NCBI GenBank assembly: GCA_041584015.1
Contig: JBFHES010000058.1
Span: forward strand, 1 to 19,094
Length of the DNA stretch: 19,094 nt
Origin: JBFHES01 sp041584015
Lineage (GTDB): Bacteria; Bacteroidota; Bacteroidia; Bacteroidales; M50B96
Reading direction: 5' to 3'
The translations under genes and the position numbers were made by a program. A model generated the notes under the pieces. That model made no database searches. It was given only the letters and a program-made list of their open reading frames with translations, and had not been told where the DNA came from. Below, in pieces: positions 1-6,354 of this stretch (its first letter is position 1; each line of letters begins with the position of its first letter).

Positions 1-666
1 ACAAAAGGTCCTCACCTATATTTTCCATCAACCAAGCTCCGACTTGGAACAGATTGGTATTGGATAGGTACCATGCCCTTAATACGAATGAATCTATCGG
101 GCGAGCATTTATTGCCGTTAATAACCTCAATACCAACCACACACATTCTAGACACCGAGGCATATACATATTCTGTGGAAGCTGTTGATATGTCTGGTCT
201 TTCGCTTACGCTTAGTGCAACGACCACCAATCCGGAAATAAATATGACTGCGGTTGATAATGGTGATGGCACAATGACTATTTCTACTCCTGTTATAGAG
301 ACAACCACCTTCTCATCATCAGAATTCAGAATTTTAATAACCGTTGATAATAGTGTTGCAACTAACTACCAGGAAGTTGTGGTTTATGTAACTCCATTTA
401 ATAACAAGAACGAGTTAACCAAGCAGTTCGCTACCGTTTATCCAAATCCGGTTAGCGATGAGTGTACTGTTGCATTGGATAAAACTTATCAGGAGCTATC
501 TGTTAACTTGTATAATACGCTTGGCTCGAAAGTGAAAGCACTAAAATCCAACAACAGCTCACAGATAACATTAGACTTAAGCTCGCTTCCAATAGGTGTT
601 TACTTTATAAGACTTTCGGCTGATAAAAACACGATTACAAAACGAATTGTAAAAGCTGAGAATTAA
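1..666 (+). CDS. 3' end of a secreted Ig/cadherin-like protein with T9SS type A sorting domain (partial)
   Basis: Reading frame 1 is open from the first base of the window to the TAA at 664-666, so the gene almost certainly begins upstream; the ATG at 73 is only the first in-window methionine. From about base 112 the translation fits an Ig/cadherin-like fold of the putative-Ig type (ITSIPTT, then TYSVEAVD, DNGDGTMTI, then alternating beta strands). From about base 421 it is a classic C-terminal sorting domain: FATVYPNPVSDE, YNTLGSKV, LPIGVYFIRL and a basic end (TKRIVKAEN). Such domains direct proteins across the outer membrane by T9SS, after which they are usually cleaved. The first ~35 codons match no family I recognise, and frame 3 is also open there, so a frameshift or assembly error near base 110 cannot be excluded. 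Function of the missing N-terminal part is unknown. Confidence 0.8.
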   Translation, partial: TKGPHLYFPSTKLRLGTDWYWIGTMPLIRMNLSGEHLLPLITSIPTTHILDTEAYTYSVEAVDMSGLSLTLSATTTNPEINMTAVDNGDGTMTISTPVIETTTFSSSEFRILITVDNSVATNYQEVVVYVTPFNNKNELTKQFATVYPNPVSDECTVALDKTYQELSVNLYNTLGSKVKALKSNNSSQITLDLSSLPIGVYFIRLSADKNTITKRIVKAEN

Positions 667-693
667 ACCTTATTGCTAGAGAACTTAATTTAT

Positions 694-740
694 AAAGAGA
701 GAGCTAGATGAAGCCAAACCAAGCTGCTAGTTCTCTCTTT
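694..740 (+). terminator. Long hairpin after the left-edge gene, possible terminator
   Basis: Bases 694-707 (AAAGAGAGAGCTAG) pair with 727-740 (CTAGTTCTCTCTTT) over 14 positions with one G-T wobble, leaving a 19-base loop. It lies 28 bases after the stop of the upstream gene. There is no clean T-run beyond the stem on the + strand, only TTT inside it, so termination is inferred from position and stem strength. Confidence 0.45.
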
Positions 741-953
741 AAAAATGCGGTCAACCTGAACTGCAGAACAGCTAAATTCTTTATAATATCTATTTTAGAA
801 TTGATGCTCTTGGTTTAATAAATACCCTTTAAATAAAACCGTCAAATGTTAAAGAAAGATAATCGCTAAATCTTTCATGTTATTACATTCAACATCTCAC
901 TCCAAACTTGCTTCTTAATCTTCTGTTATATTACAAACACGGTCCCAATTAAT

Positions 954-986
954 AAAAAGGCCGAAACGCGATCTAACGTTCCGGCC
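954..986 (-). terminator. Intrinsic terminator of the perR-katA-peroxiredoxin operon
   Basis: On the minus strand GGCCGGAACG (986-977) pairs with CGTTTCGGCC (968-959) over 10 positions, all pairing with one G-U wobble. An 8-base loop separates the arms, and the stem runs directly into TTTTTATT. It starts 21 bases beyond the peroxiredoxin stop codon. In the + direction the same repeat has an A-C mismatch and no T-run, so it is oriented for the minus-strand operon. Confidence 0.85.
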
Positions 987-1007
987 AAGCCTGTAAACTA
1001 AAAACTA

Positions 1008-1727
1008 TTACTCATGCTTTTTAAGCACTTTTTTCAATACGGTGTCTTTATCTAATTTCTTTGTACAGAAGAACCAATCTTTACAATCAATCTCAGAATC
1101 TTCCATACGGTCTTTAGCTCCGCCACACGATCCGGCAGGCCCAATAATTACATCATCGCCCGGATACCAATCAGCAGGAGTAGCAACTCCAAATTCGTCA
1201 GCAGCTTGCAGCGCAACAATCACACGATACAGCTCATCGAAATTACGCCCAAGGCTTAATGGATAATAAATAATGGTACGAATGATTCCCTTAGGATCAA
1301 TGAAGAATACGGCTCTTACTGCTTTGGTTGTATCCTCATTCGGCTGGATCATTCCATACTTCTTGGCAACATCCATTTTAATGTCTTCAATTAAAGGAAA
1401 GTTTACTTCAACATCCTTCATTCCTTTGTATTCAATCTTTTCCTTGATGGTGCGCAGCCATGCAATATGACTATATAATCCATCAATTGAAAGCCCAACC
1501 AGTTTACAGTTTGCGTTGGCAAACTTATCTTCCATGGTCGCGAAGGTCATAAATTCTGATGTACATACCGGTGTAAAATCTGCCGGGTGGCTAAATAATA
1601 TCACCCACTCTCCTTTATAATCTGACGGAAAGTTAATATCACCCTGTGTGGTTACTGCTTTAAACTCTGGTGCTTTGTCGCCAATACGTGGCATACTAAT
1701 TACTTCTTGTTCAATGTTATTTTCCAT
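1008..1727 (-). CDS. Peroxiredoxin, Prx6/archaeal-type subfamily
   Basis: Thiol peroxidase that reduces hydrogen peroxide and organic hydroperoxides in the cytoplasm. The 239-residue protein has the peroxidatic motif HPADFTPVCTSEF with Cys55, and the long C-terminal extension of the Prx6 subfamily. Three more cysteines sit in that extension (201, 215, 221); the 215/221 pair has the same spacing, and almost the same distance from the peroxidatic Cys, as the C-terminal pair of archaeal thioredoxin peroxidases, so disulfide resolution there is likely (inference). A second methionine at residue 12 begins the sequence MPRIGDKAPEF, which resembles the usual family start, so translation may begin at 1694. 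It lies 18 bases after the catalase gene and is followed by a strong terminator, making it the last gene of a peroxide-defence operon. The family is sometimes labelled ahpC or bcp, but this is not a typical 2-Cys AhpC. Confidence 0.93.
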   Translation of the reverse strand: MENNIEQEVISMPRIGDKAPEFKAVTTQGDINFPSDYKGEWVILFSHPADFTPVCTSEFMTFATMEDKFANANCKLVGLSIDGLYSHIAWLRTIKEKIEYKGMKDVEVNFPLIEDIKMDVAKKYGMIQPNEDTTKAVRAVFFIDPKGIIRTIIYYPLSLGRNFDELYRVIVALQAADEFGVATPADWYPGDDVIIGPAGSCGGAKDRMEDSEIDCKDWFFCTKKLDKDTVLKKVLKKHE

Positions 1728-1745
1728 TTCTATTGTATTATATGA

Positions 1746-3209
1746 TTAATAATTAACATTCAATCCTTTGGCTATTTCTCTTGCCAGGCCTTCATCAACT
1801 TTACTAAAAAGTTCGAGTTGCCTTTTTAGTATTTCATGCTTCTTTGGTCCGCTTACTCCAGACATAGCTCCTACGATATTTTCGATGGTATTCTGACGTT
1901 GCTCATCATTCATTACATTTCTGAAAAGTTCGCCGGGCTGGGTAAAATGATCATCATCATTTTCATTCCTATCAAAAGCATCAACCAGGTTACTTTCTAA
2001 TTGATCCATAGGTTCTTTATAGCTTTTATCTGCTTCAATATTGTCAAAGCTATTTGGATAATAATTAGCTTGATCGCTGCCGTTACCATCCAAACTCATA
2101 GCACCATCTCGTTGATGATGATGCACCGGACATACTGGTCGGTTTACCGGCAATTGTTCATAATTTGCACCCAACCTGTAACGATGTGCATCCGGATAAG
2201 CCAGAATTCTACCTTGCAATAATTTATCAGGCGACAGACCTATTCCATCTACCAAATGAGTTGGAGCAAAGGCTGCTTGTTCTACATCGGCATGATAATT
2301 TGCAGGAATCTCATTCAGCTCCATCACACCTACATCTAATAGAGGAAACTCCTTATGCGACCACACTTTAGTTACATCGAAAGGATTCCACTTAAAATGT
2401 TTGGCCTCTTCGTTGGTCATTACTTGTATTTTAAGCGCCCATTTAGGATATTCCTTTCTATCGATGGCTTCCACCAAATCGCGTTGTGCATAATCAGGGT
2501 CCATTCCTTTCAAACGATCGGCTTCTTCGCCAGTAAAGGTTTTATTTCCTTGCAAGGTCTTAAAATGAAACTTCACCCATACACGCTCATTTTCTGCGTT
2601 AATCATGGAGAAAGTATGGCTTCCATACCCATTCATAAATCGATAGCCATTGGGCGTTCCCCTGTCGGAGAACAAGATCATTACCTGATGTAGACTCTCC
2701 GGATTCAAGCTCCAATAGTCCCACATCATGGTTGGACTTTTAAGATTGGTTTTAGGATCTCGCTTTTGTGTATGCACAAAGTCCGGAAACTTTTTTGCGT
2801 CTTTTATAAAAAACACAGGGGTATTGTTCCCAACTAAATCCCAATTACCATCTTCGGTATAAAACTTAACTGCAAAACCACGTGGATCTCTTTCAGTATC
2901 TGCACTTCCTTTTTCTCCTCCAACGGTAGAAAAACGCAAGAAAACGCGACACTCATTTCCTACTTTACCAAATAGCTTGGCTTTTGTATATTTTGTAATA
3001 TCATCTGTTACTGTAAATGTACCAAATGCTCCGGTACCTTTTGCATGCACCACGCGCTCGGGAATGCGCTCGCGATTAAAATGTGCCAGCTTTTCGTGCA
3101 GATAATAATCCTGCAATAAAACAGGACCTCTTGGCCCAACTGTTTGACTATCCTCATTCTCAAAATACGGACGACCTGAGGCAGTTGTCAGCTTTTTCTT
3201 TTCACTCAT
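1746..3209 (-). CDS. katA: Monofunctional haem catalase (small-subunit type)
   Basis: Cytoplasmic haem enzyme that splits hydrogen peroxide into water and oxygen. The 487-residue length fits small-subunit catalases. Landmarks are visible: the N-terminal GRPYFENEDSQTVGPRGP, the distal active-site His55 in RVVHAKGTGAFG, the partner Asn128 in DLVGNNTP, and the proximal haem-ligand Tyr338 in RILAYPDAHRYRLG. The His-Asn and His-Tyr spacings (73 and 283) equal those of bovine catalase (His74, Asn147, Tyr357). The start is MSEKKKLTT, with AT-rich leader and no Shine-Dalgarno, as is common in Bacteroidota. It lies 24 bases after the PerR-like gene and 18 bases before the peroxiredoxin, so all three are probably co-transcribed and derepressed by peroxide. 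The symbol katA is the customary name for this type; the paralogue letter cannot be verified from sequence alone. Confidence 0.96.
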   Translation of the reverse strand: MSEKKKLTTASGRPYFENEDSQTVGPRGPVLLQDYYLHEKLAHFNRERIPERVVHAKGTGAFGTFTVTDDITKYTKAKLFGKVGNECRVFLRFSTVGGEKGSADTERDPRGFAVKFYTEDGNWDLVGNNTPVFFIKDAKKFPDFVHTQKRDPKTNLKSPTMMWDYWSLNPESLHQVMILFSDRGTPNGYRFMNGYGSHTFSMINAENERVWVKFHFKTLQGNKTFTGEEADRLKGMDPDYAQRDLVEAIDRKEYPKWALKIQVMTNEEAKHFKWNPFDVTKVWSHKEFPLLDVGVMELNEIPANYHADVEQAAFAPTHLVDGIGLSPDKLLQGRILAYPDAHRYRLGANYEQLPVNRPVCPVHHHQRDGAMSLDGNGSDQANYYPNSFDNIEADKSYKEPMDQLESNLVDAFDRNENDDDHFTQPGELFRNVMNDEQRQNTIENIVGAMSGVSGPKKHEILKRQLELFSKVDEGLAREIAKGLNVNY

Positions 3210-3233
3210 ATTTAATATTTCTAATTAATAATC

Positions 3234-3659
3234 TTAGCACTTGTCAAATGTTCCTCTAATCTGAAGTACCACATCCTCTATATGAAATCCTGAAAAACTC
3301 TTCTTTTTAAAATAGTCAGCAAGTAAAGCGTCAAGTTCTTCGTCAACGTAATCTTCAATTACATCACACTCCGAACAGTACAAATGATGATGCTTATCTA
3401 TAATACCATCATAGCGCATTATATCCCTATCTGTTTTTACTTTTTTAACCAGCTTCTTTTCCACCAAGGCATCAAGTACTTTGTAAACCGTTCCGGTTGC
3501 AATATTCGGATGTTGCCCACGTATGTGTTCAATTATATTTTCTGCCGTTGGATGATTGCCCAAGCTATAAACAGCTTCCAAAATATTCATTCGCTGCGGT
3601 GTTACTTTTAAGCCCTTTGCTGCTAATTTATTTCTAATCTCCTCTACCGTATACGTCAT
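3234..3659 (-). CDS. perR: Fur-family peroxide-responsive repressor (PerR-like)
   Basis: Winged-helix metalloregulator, 141 residues from the chosen start. The start at 3659 is preferred over an ATG at 3701 because AGGAG (3672-3668) lies 8 bases upstream and because the likely promoter -7 box (3703-3710) lies upstream of it, leaving 3701 outside the transcript. The N-terminal half carries the DNA-binding helix region (LKVTPQRMNILEAV, then ATGTVYKVLDALVE). His36, Asp84, His90, His92 and Asp103 match the five regulatory metal ligands of Bacillus subtilis PerR (37, 85, 91, 93, 104) at a constant offset of one, and the Asp at the last site is the PerR rather than the Fur form. The structural zinc site has Cys95 and Cys98, but the second CxxC is reduced to the final residue Cys141, with Phe at 138. 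It heads the catalase/peroxiredoxin operon. The peroxide role is inferred from ligands plus context. Confidence 0.88.
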   Translation of the reverse strand: MTYTVEEIRNKLAAKGLKVTPQRMNILEAVYSLGNHPTAENIIEHIRGQHPNIATGTVYKVLDALVEKKLVKKVKTDRDIMRYDGIIDKHHHLYCSECDVIEDYVDEELDALLADYFKKKSFSGFHIEDVVLQIRGTFDKC

Positions 3660-3677
3660 ACGAAATACTCCTAAATA

Positions 3678-3688
3678 AGAATCATTCT
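3678..3688. promoter_or_regulatory. Candidate PerR operator (AGAATCATTCT)
   Basis: A perfect 11-base palindrome with a central C. Its core AAT-N-ATT matches the core of the known PerR box (TTATAATNATTATAA), differing at one symmetric pair. It sits about 15 bases downstream of the predicted -7 box and about 6 bases upstream of the ribosome binding site, where a bound repressor would block transcription. Autoregulation of the operon is inferred. Confidence 0.5.
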
Positions 3689-3702
3689 CTTTTAATAACA
3701 AA

Positions 3703-3734
3703 CAAATTTAAGCCAATTTTATGAGATAAACAAA
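3703..3734 (-). promoter_or_regulatory. Bacteroidota-type promoter for the perR-katA operon
   Basis: On the minus strand TTTG (3734-3731) is followed, after exactly 20 bases, by TAAATTTG (3710-3703). This matches the phylum consensus TTTG / TAnnTTTG in sequence and spacing. The predicted transcript would begin near 3697, giving a leader of about 38 bases with a Shine-Dalgarno. Confidence 0.65.
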
Positions 3735-3841
3735 TTTATTTTTCCTTCATCTATTTTGTTGAAATGCCGTATGTAATTAATTATTTGTCTGATAATATTG
3801 ACCTTATGCTGGCACATAAAATTAACGATAGTCAATCAGAC

Positions 3842-4099
3842 AGGGAGAATTCTACCAGTCTTCTATAGAACGGAGATCAACTTGTAGTGTCCAATACGCT
3901 AAAGGATTACGATGAACTACTTCGTGAGAATGGTTTTTTCAGGGTACACAAATCATTTCTAATTAACATGATACACATTCATCGCTTTGAGAAGAGCGAT
4001 GGAGGTTTTGTAATTCTAGAAAATGAATGCAGAATACCGGTAGCTTCACGCAAACGTGAAGATTTACTCAACATGTTCCAACGTTTAACAAAGTCTTAA
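3842..4099 (+). pseudogene. Remnant of a LytTR-family response regulator (C-terminal DNA-binding half)
   Basis: From 3869 the frame reads NGDQLVVSNTLKDYDELL, then GFFRVHKSFLINMIHI and IPVASRKREDLL, an unmistakable C-terminal two-thirds of a LytTR DNA-binding domain. The match does not begin at a start codon: it runs back past the GTG at 3887 to an in-frame TAG at 3866-3868. Just upstream, fragments in two frames (ENST in frame 2, VFY in frame 3) fit the preceding NYTxFY segment of the domain, pointing to small indels around 3857 and 3866. No receiver domain is present; only about 180 bases separate it from the perR promoter. If translated from GTG 3887 it would give 70 residues lacking the first LytTR strands. 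It lies 63 bases before the sensor kinase, the usual partner of such a regulator. I read it as a decayed gene; a sequencing error could explain the stop but not the missing receiver. Confidence 0.7.
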
Positions 4100-4162
4100 T
4101 CTATTGCTTAATAGGTTTATGTCTATTTCACAAACGTTTTCTTAACTCTTAAATATTACCAG

Positions 4163-6232
4163 ATGCGGCATAGGTATGTATTCCTTGTGATGATGCTAAT
4201 CTTAAACTCCTTTACAGCATGGTCCTACTCAAAAACAGAATATTTTAAAACCAGGGACAGCTTACAAGCCCGTGTAAACAAATCAACTAACTCTGCGAAA
4301 GCAGATGCCCTTTTTCTGCTAATCAGGCACATAACACCATATGAAAAAGGCAGCTTTCAGAACTTAATAAATGAAATGAAAGCACTTAACCAGCAACTAG
4401 ACTACCCACAAGCTAAGGCCTATTACTTACAAAACATGGGAGACTATTATTATTATTACAATGATTTGCCCAAAGCGCTGGATAGTTATTTACAAGCCAT
4501 AAAGATATTTGTTGACGAAGGCAATTTCAAAGAAGCAGGCATGACCTATTTCAGAACCGTACTGACCTACTACTTTACCGGAAATGCAGAAAAGATAGAA
4601 CTATACTTTCCTCAGGCAATCAGAAATTTTGAATTATGTTCTTGTAAAACAGAGCTAGCTATTATGTATTATTACCTTGGATATTATCATACAAATTTCA
4701 ACATTCAAACAGAACTGGCGCAGGAATATTTGCATCTGGCCATGAAACTAGGCCGTGAATCAAAGCTTCCAAGCATGTATTTCGCCGGTTTCTATTCATC
4801 GCTTGCCTTGTCTTACCGACTGGAATCAAAGAATGATTCATCAATTATTCTTTTGCAAAAATCTAATCAACTTCTAGGAGGAAATACCAACAACGACTTA
4901 CTGCATAAAATTATTAATTACAATTCACTGGGAATCAGTTACGAGAACCAACAATTAATTGATTCTGCAATTGTCTACTATAATAAATCAACAGAGCTCA
5001 GTAAAGAAATATCCTATCTCTACCTAAACACCAGGAAAGCAAGAGCATTGGCACGAATATATGCGAACCAGGGGCAAAATCATAAGGCCATAGAATATTA
5101 CAACTTATCGCTTTTAAGCGCTAAACACATTCTAGAATCCGGACGCTTTTATGCGGGCCAAGAAAACCTCTATTCATCAGATTGGTTAACCGATGCCTGG
5201 CCGGGCGTTATGAAGGTATTTTCAACTGAAGGAAAGAGATTCTGGGCTAGAGGTGAAATTTGTGAAAGCTATCGTCAAAAAGCAAATTTGCTTAAAACTA
5301 TGAGATTACCTAATGAAGCACTAGAAGCATACGCCCAGTATCACGCTTATTCTGACACACTCAGAATAATCGAGAAATCAAATGAGCTATTTAATTTAGA
5401 GCTGAGCTATGAATCGGACCTAAAGGACAACAAGATTGAACGTTTATCAACAGTGAATGAATTGCAGACTTTAAAAATCAAACAAAATAATGTATTTCTT
5501 TATGGACTGAGTATTTTGTTGTTGCTTGTTATATTTATTGCAATACTCCTCATTCGACAAAACAAGCTTAAAACATGGCATGAAAACACCTTGCTGCAGC
5601 AAAAGCTACTTCGGTCGCAAATGAATCCTCATTTTATATTTAATTCAATGGCCAGCATACAAAATTCTATATTAAATGACGATCCTGAGACCGCAAGCAA
5701 CTATCTGGCAAGGTTTTCAAAACTCATCCGAAATATTTTAGACAACTCAATTGATGAATCGATATCAATACAAGAGGAAATAAATACCATCGAAAATTAC
5801 CTTGCTTTACAAAAAATCAGGTATCATAATAAGTTTGAGTATAAAGTGGTGGTAGACGAAAAATTAGATACCGAAACCAATGAGATGCCCCCAATGCTTG
5901 GTCAACCATTCATTGAAAACGCGATCGAACACGCTTTTTCAAATAAAACCATTAAAGGGAATATTCAGGTATCATTTAGTCAAATCAACGCCAGCTTGCT
6001 TTACGAAATTAGCGATGATGGTATTGGAATAAATGAAGCTATGAATTATGCTCCAACGAACAAGAGCACCTATAAATCCAGAGCAACAAACATTACAGAA
6101 CAACGGATAAAAGTGATTAATAAGAAGCGTAAAACAAATATTCTCCTTTCAATTACAGACGAATCTGCTGAGGCAAATAATAAGACAGGAACAACTGTTG
6201 TGTTTCAAATTCCATTAAATAATGGCATTTAA
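4163..6232 (+). CDS. TPR-containing LytS-type sensor histidine kinase
   Basis: Inner-membrane sensor kinase of 689 residues. A signal peptide (about 1-22, ending AWSYS) exports a large periplasmic domain built of tetratricopeptide-like helical repeats (about 30-410, for example NMGDYYYYYNDLPKALDSYLQAI and ALARIYANQGQNHKAIEYY units). A short coiled-coil-like stretch follows, then one membrane helix (443-464). The cytoplasmic part is a His_kinase (PF06580) domain: QMNPHFIFNS with the likely phospho-acceptor His490, the N-box QPFIENAIEHAF with Asn586, the DDGIGI nucleotide-binding motif (618-623) and a GTTVVFQIP end. Members of this architecture normally phosphorylate a LytTR response regulator encoded next door; here only a LytTR remnant lies 63 bases upstream and nothing follows downstream, so the kinase may be orphaned or use a distant partner. 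The kinase motifs are intact. The periplasmic signal is unknown. Confidence 0.92.
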   Translation: MRHRYVFLVMMLILNSFTAWSYSKTEYFKTRDSLQARVNKSTNSAKADALFLLIRHITPYEKGSFQNLINEMKALNQQLDYPQAKAYYLQNMGDYYYYYNDLPKALDSYLQAIKIFVDEGNFKEAGMTYFRTVLTYYFTGNAEKIELYFPQAIRNFELCSCKTELAIMYYYLGYYHTNFNIQTELAQEYLHLAMKLGRESKLPSMYFAGFYSSLALSYRLESKNDSSIILLQKSNQLLGGNTNNDLLHKIINYNSLGISYENQQLIDSAIVYYNKSTELSKEISYLYLNTRKARALARIYANQGQNHKAIEYYNLSLLSAKHILESGRFYAGQENLYSSDWLTDAWPGVMKVFSTEGKRFWARGEICESYRQKANLLKTMRLPNEALEAYAQYHAYSDTLRIIEKSNELFNLELSYESDLKDNKIERLSTVNELQTLKIKQNNVFLYGLSILLLLVIFIAILLIRQNKLKTWHENTLLQQKLLRSQMNPHFIFNSMASIQNSILNDDPETASNYLARFSKLIRNILDNSIDESISIQEEINTIENYLALQKIRYHNKFEYKVVVDEKLDTETNEMPPMLGQPFIENAIEHAFSNKTIKGNIQVSFSQINASLLYEISDDGIGINEAMNYAPTNKSTYKSRATNITEQRIKVINKKRKTNILLSITDESAEANNKTGTTVVFQIPLNNGI

Positions 6233-6244
6233 TAATAAAAGCAA

Positions 6245-6268
6245 ACGCACCTCAAAACGGAGGTGCGT
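6245..6268. terminator. Hairpin between convergent genes, probably a bidirectional terminator
   Basis: ACGCACCTC (6245-6253) pairs perfectly with GAGGTGCGT (6260-6268) over 9 bases around a 6-base loop. It lies 12 bases after the kinase stop and 86 bases beyond the stop of the minus-strand beta-helix gene. On the minus strand it is followed by TTGCTTTTATTATT; on the + strand there is no T-run. It may serve both genes. Confidence 0.65.
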
Positions 6269-6354
6269 CGTACCCTACTAAATGTAATTACCAATAACCA
6301 CTACAAATCGGCAATCGTTTAAAATTTACTTCATAAGCACAAAAAATTGAAGAA

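Larger units (their letters stand above)
667..1007. other. Convergent intergenic region, no gene seen
   Basis: This 341-base stretch separates the + strand surface-protein gene from the minus-strand peroxiredoxin. It holds an inverted repeat near the left end and an intrinsic terminator near the right end, both listed separately. The rest is AT-rich with no convincing ORF, tRNA or other RNA that I can see. Confidence 0.6.

Noticed and set aside
3..188. Frame-3 open stretch at the left edge as an alternative reading of the first gene
   Set aside because: Its translation shows no domain features and ends in a stop at 186-188, while frame 1 continues into the Ig-like domain. A frameshift near base 110 remains possible but is not shown.
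12..308. 98-residue minus-strand ORF over the left-edge gene
   Set aside because: The + strand frame carries a clear Ig-like and sorting-domain sequence across most of the same bases; the minus frame shows no domain.
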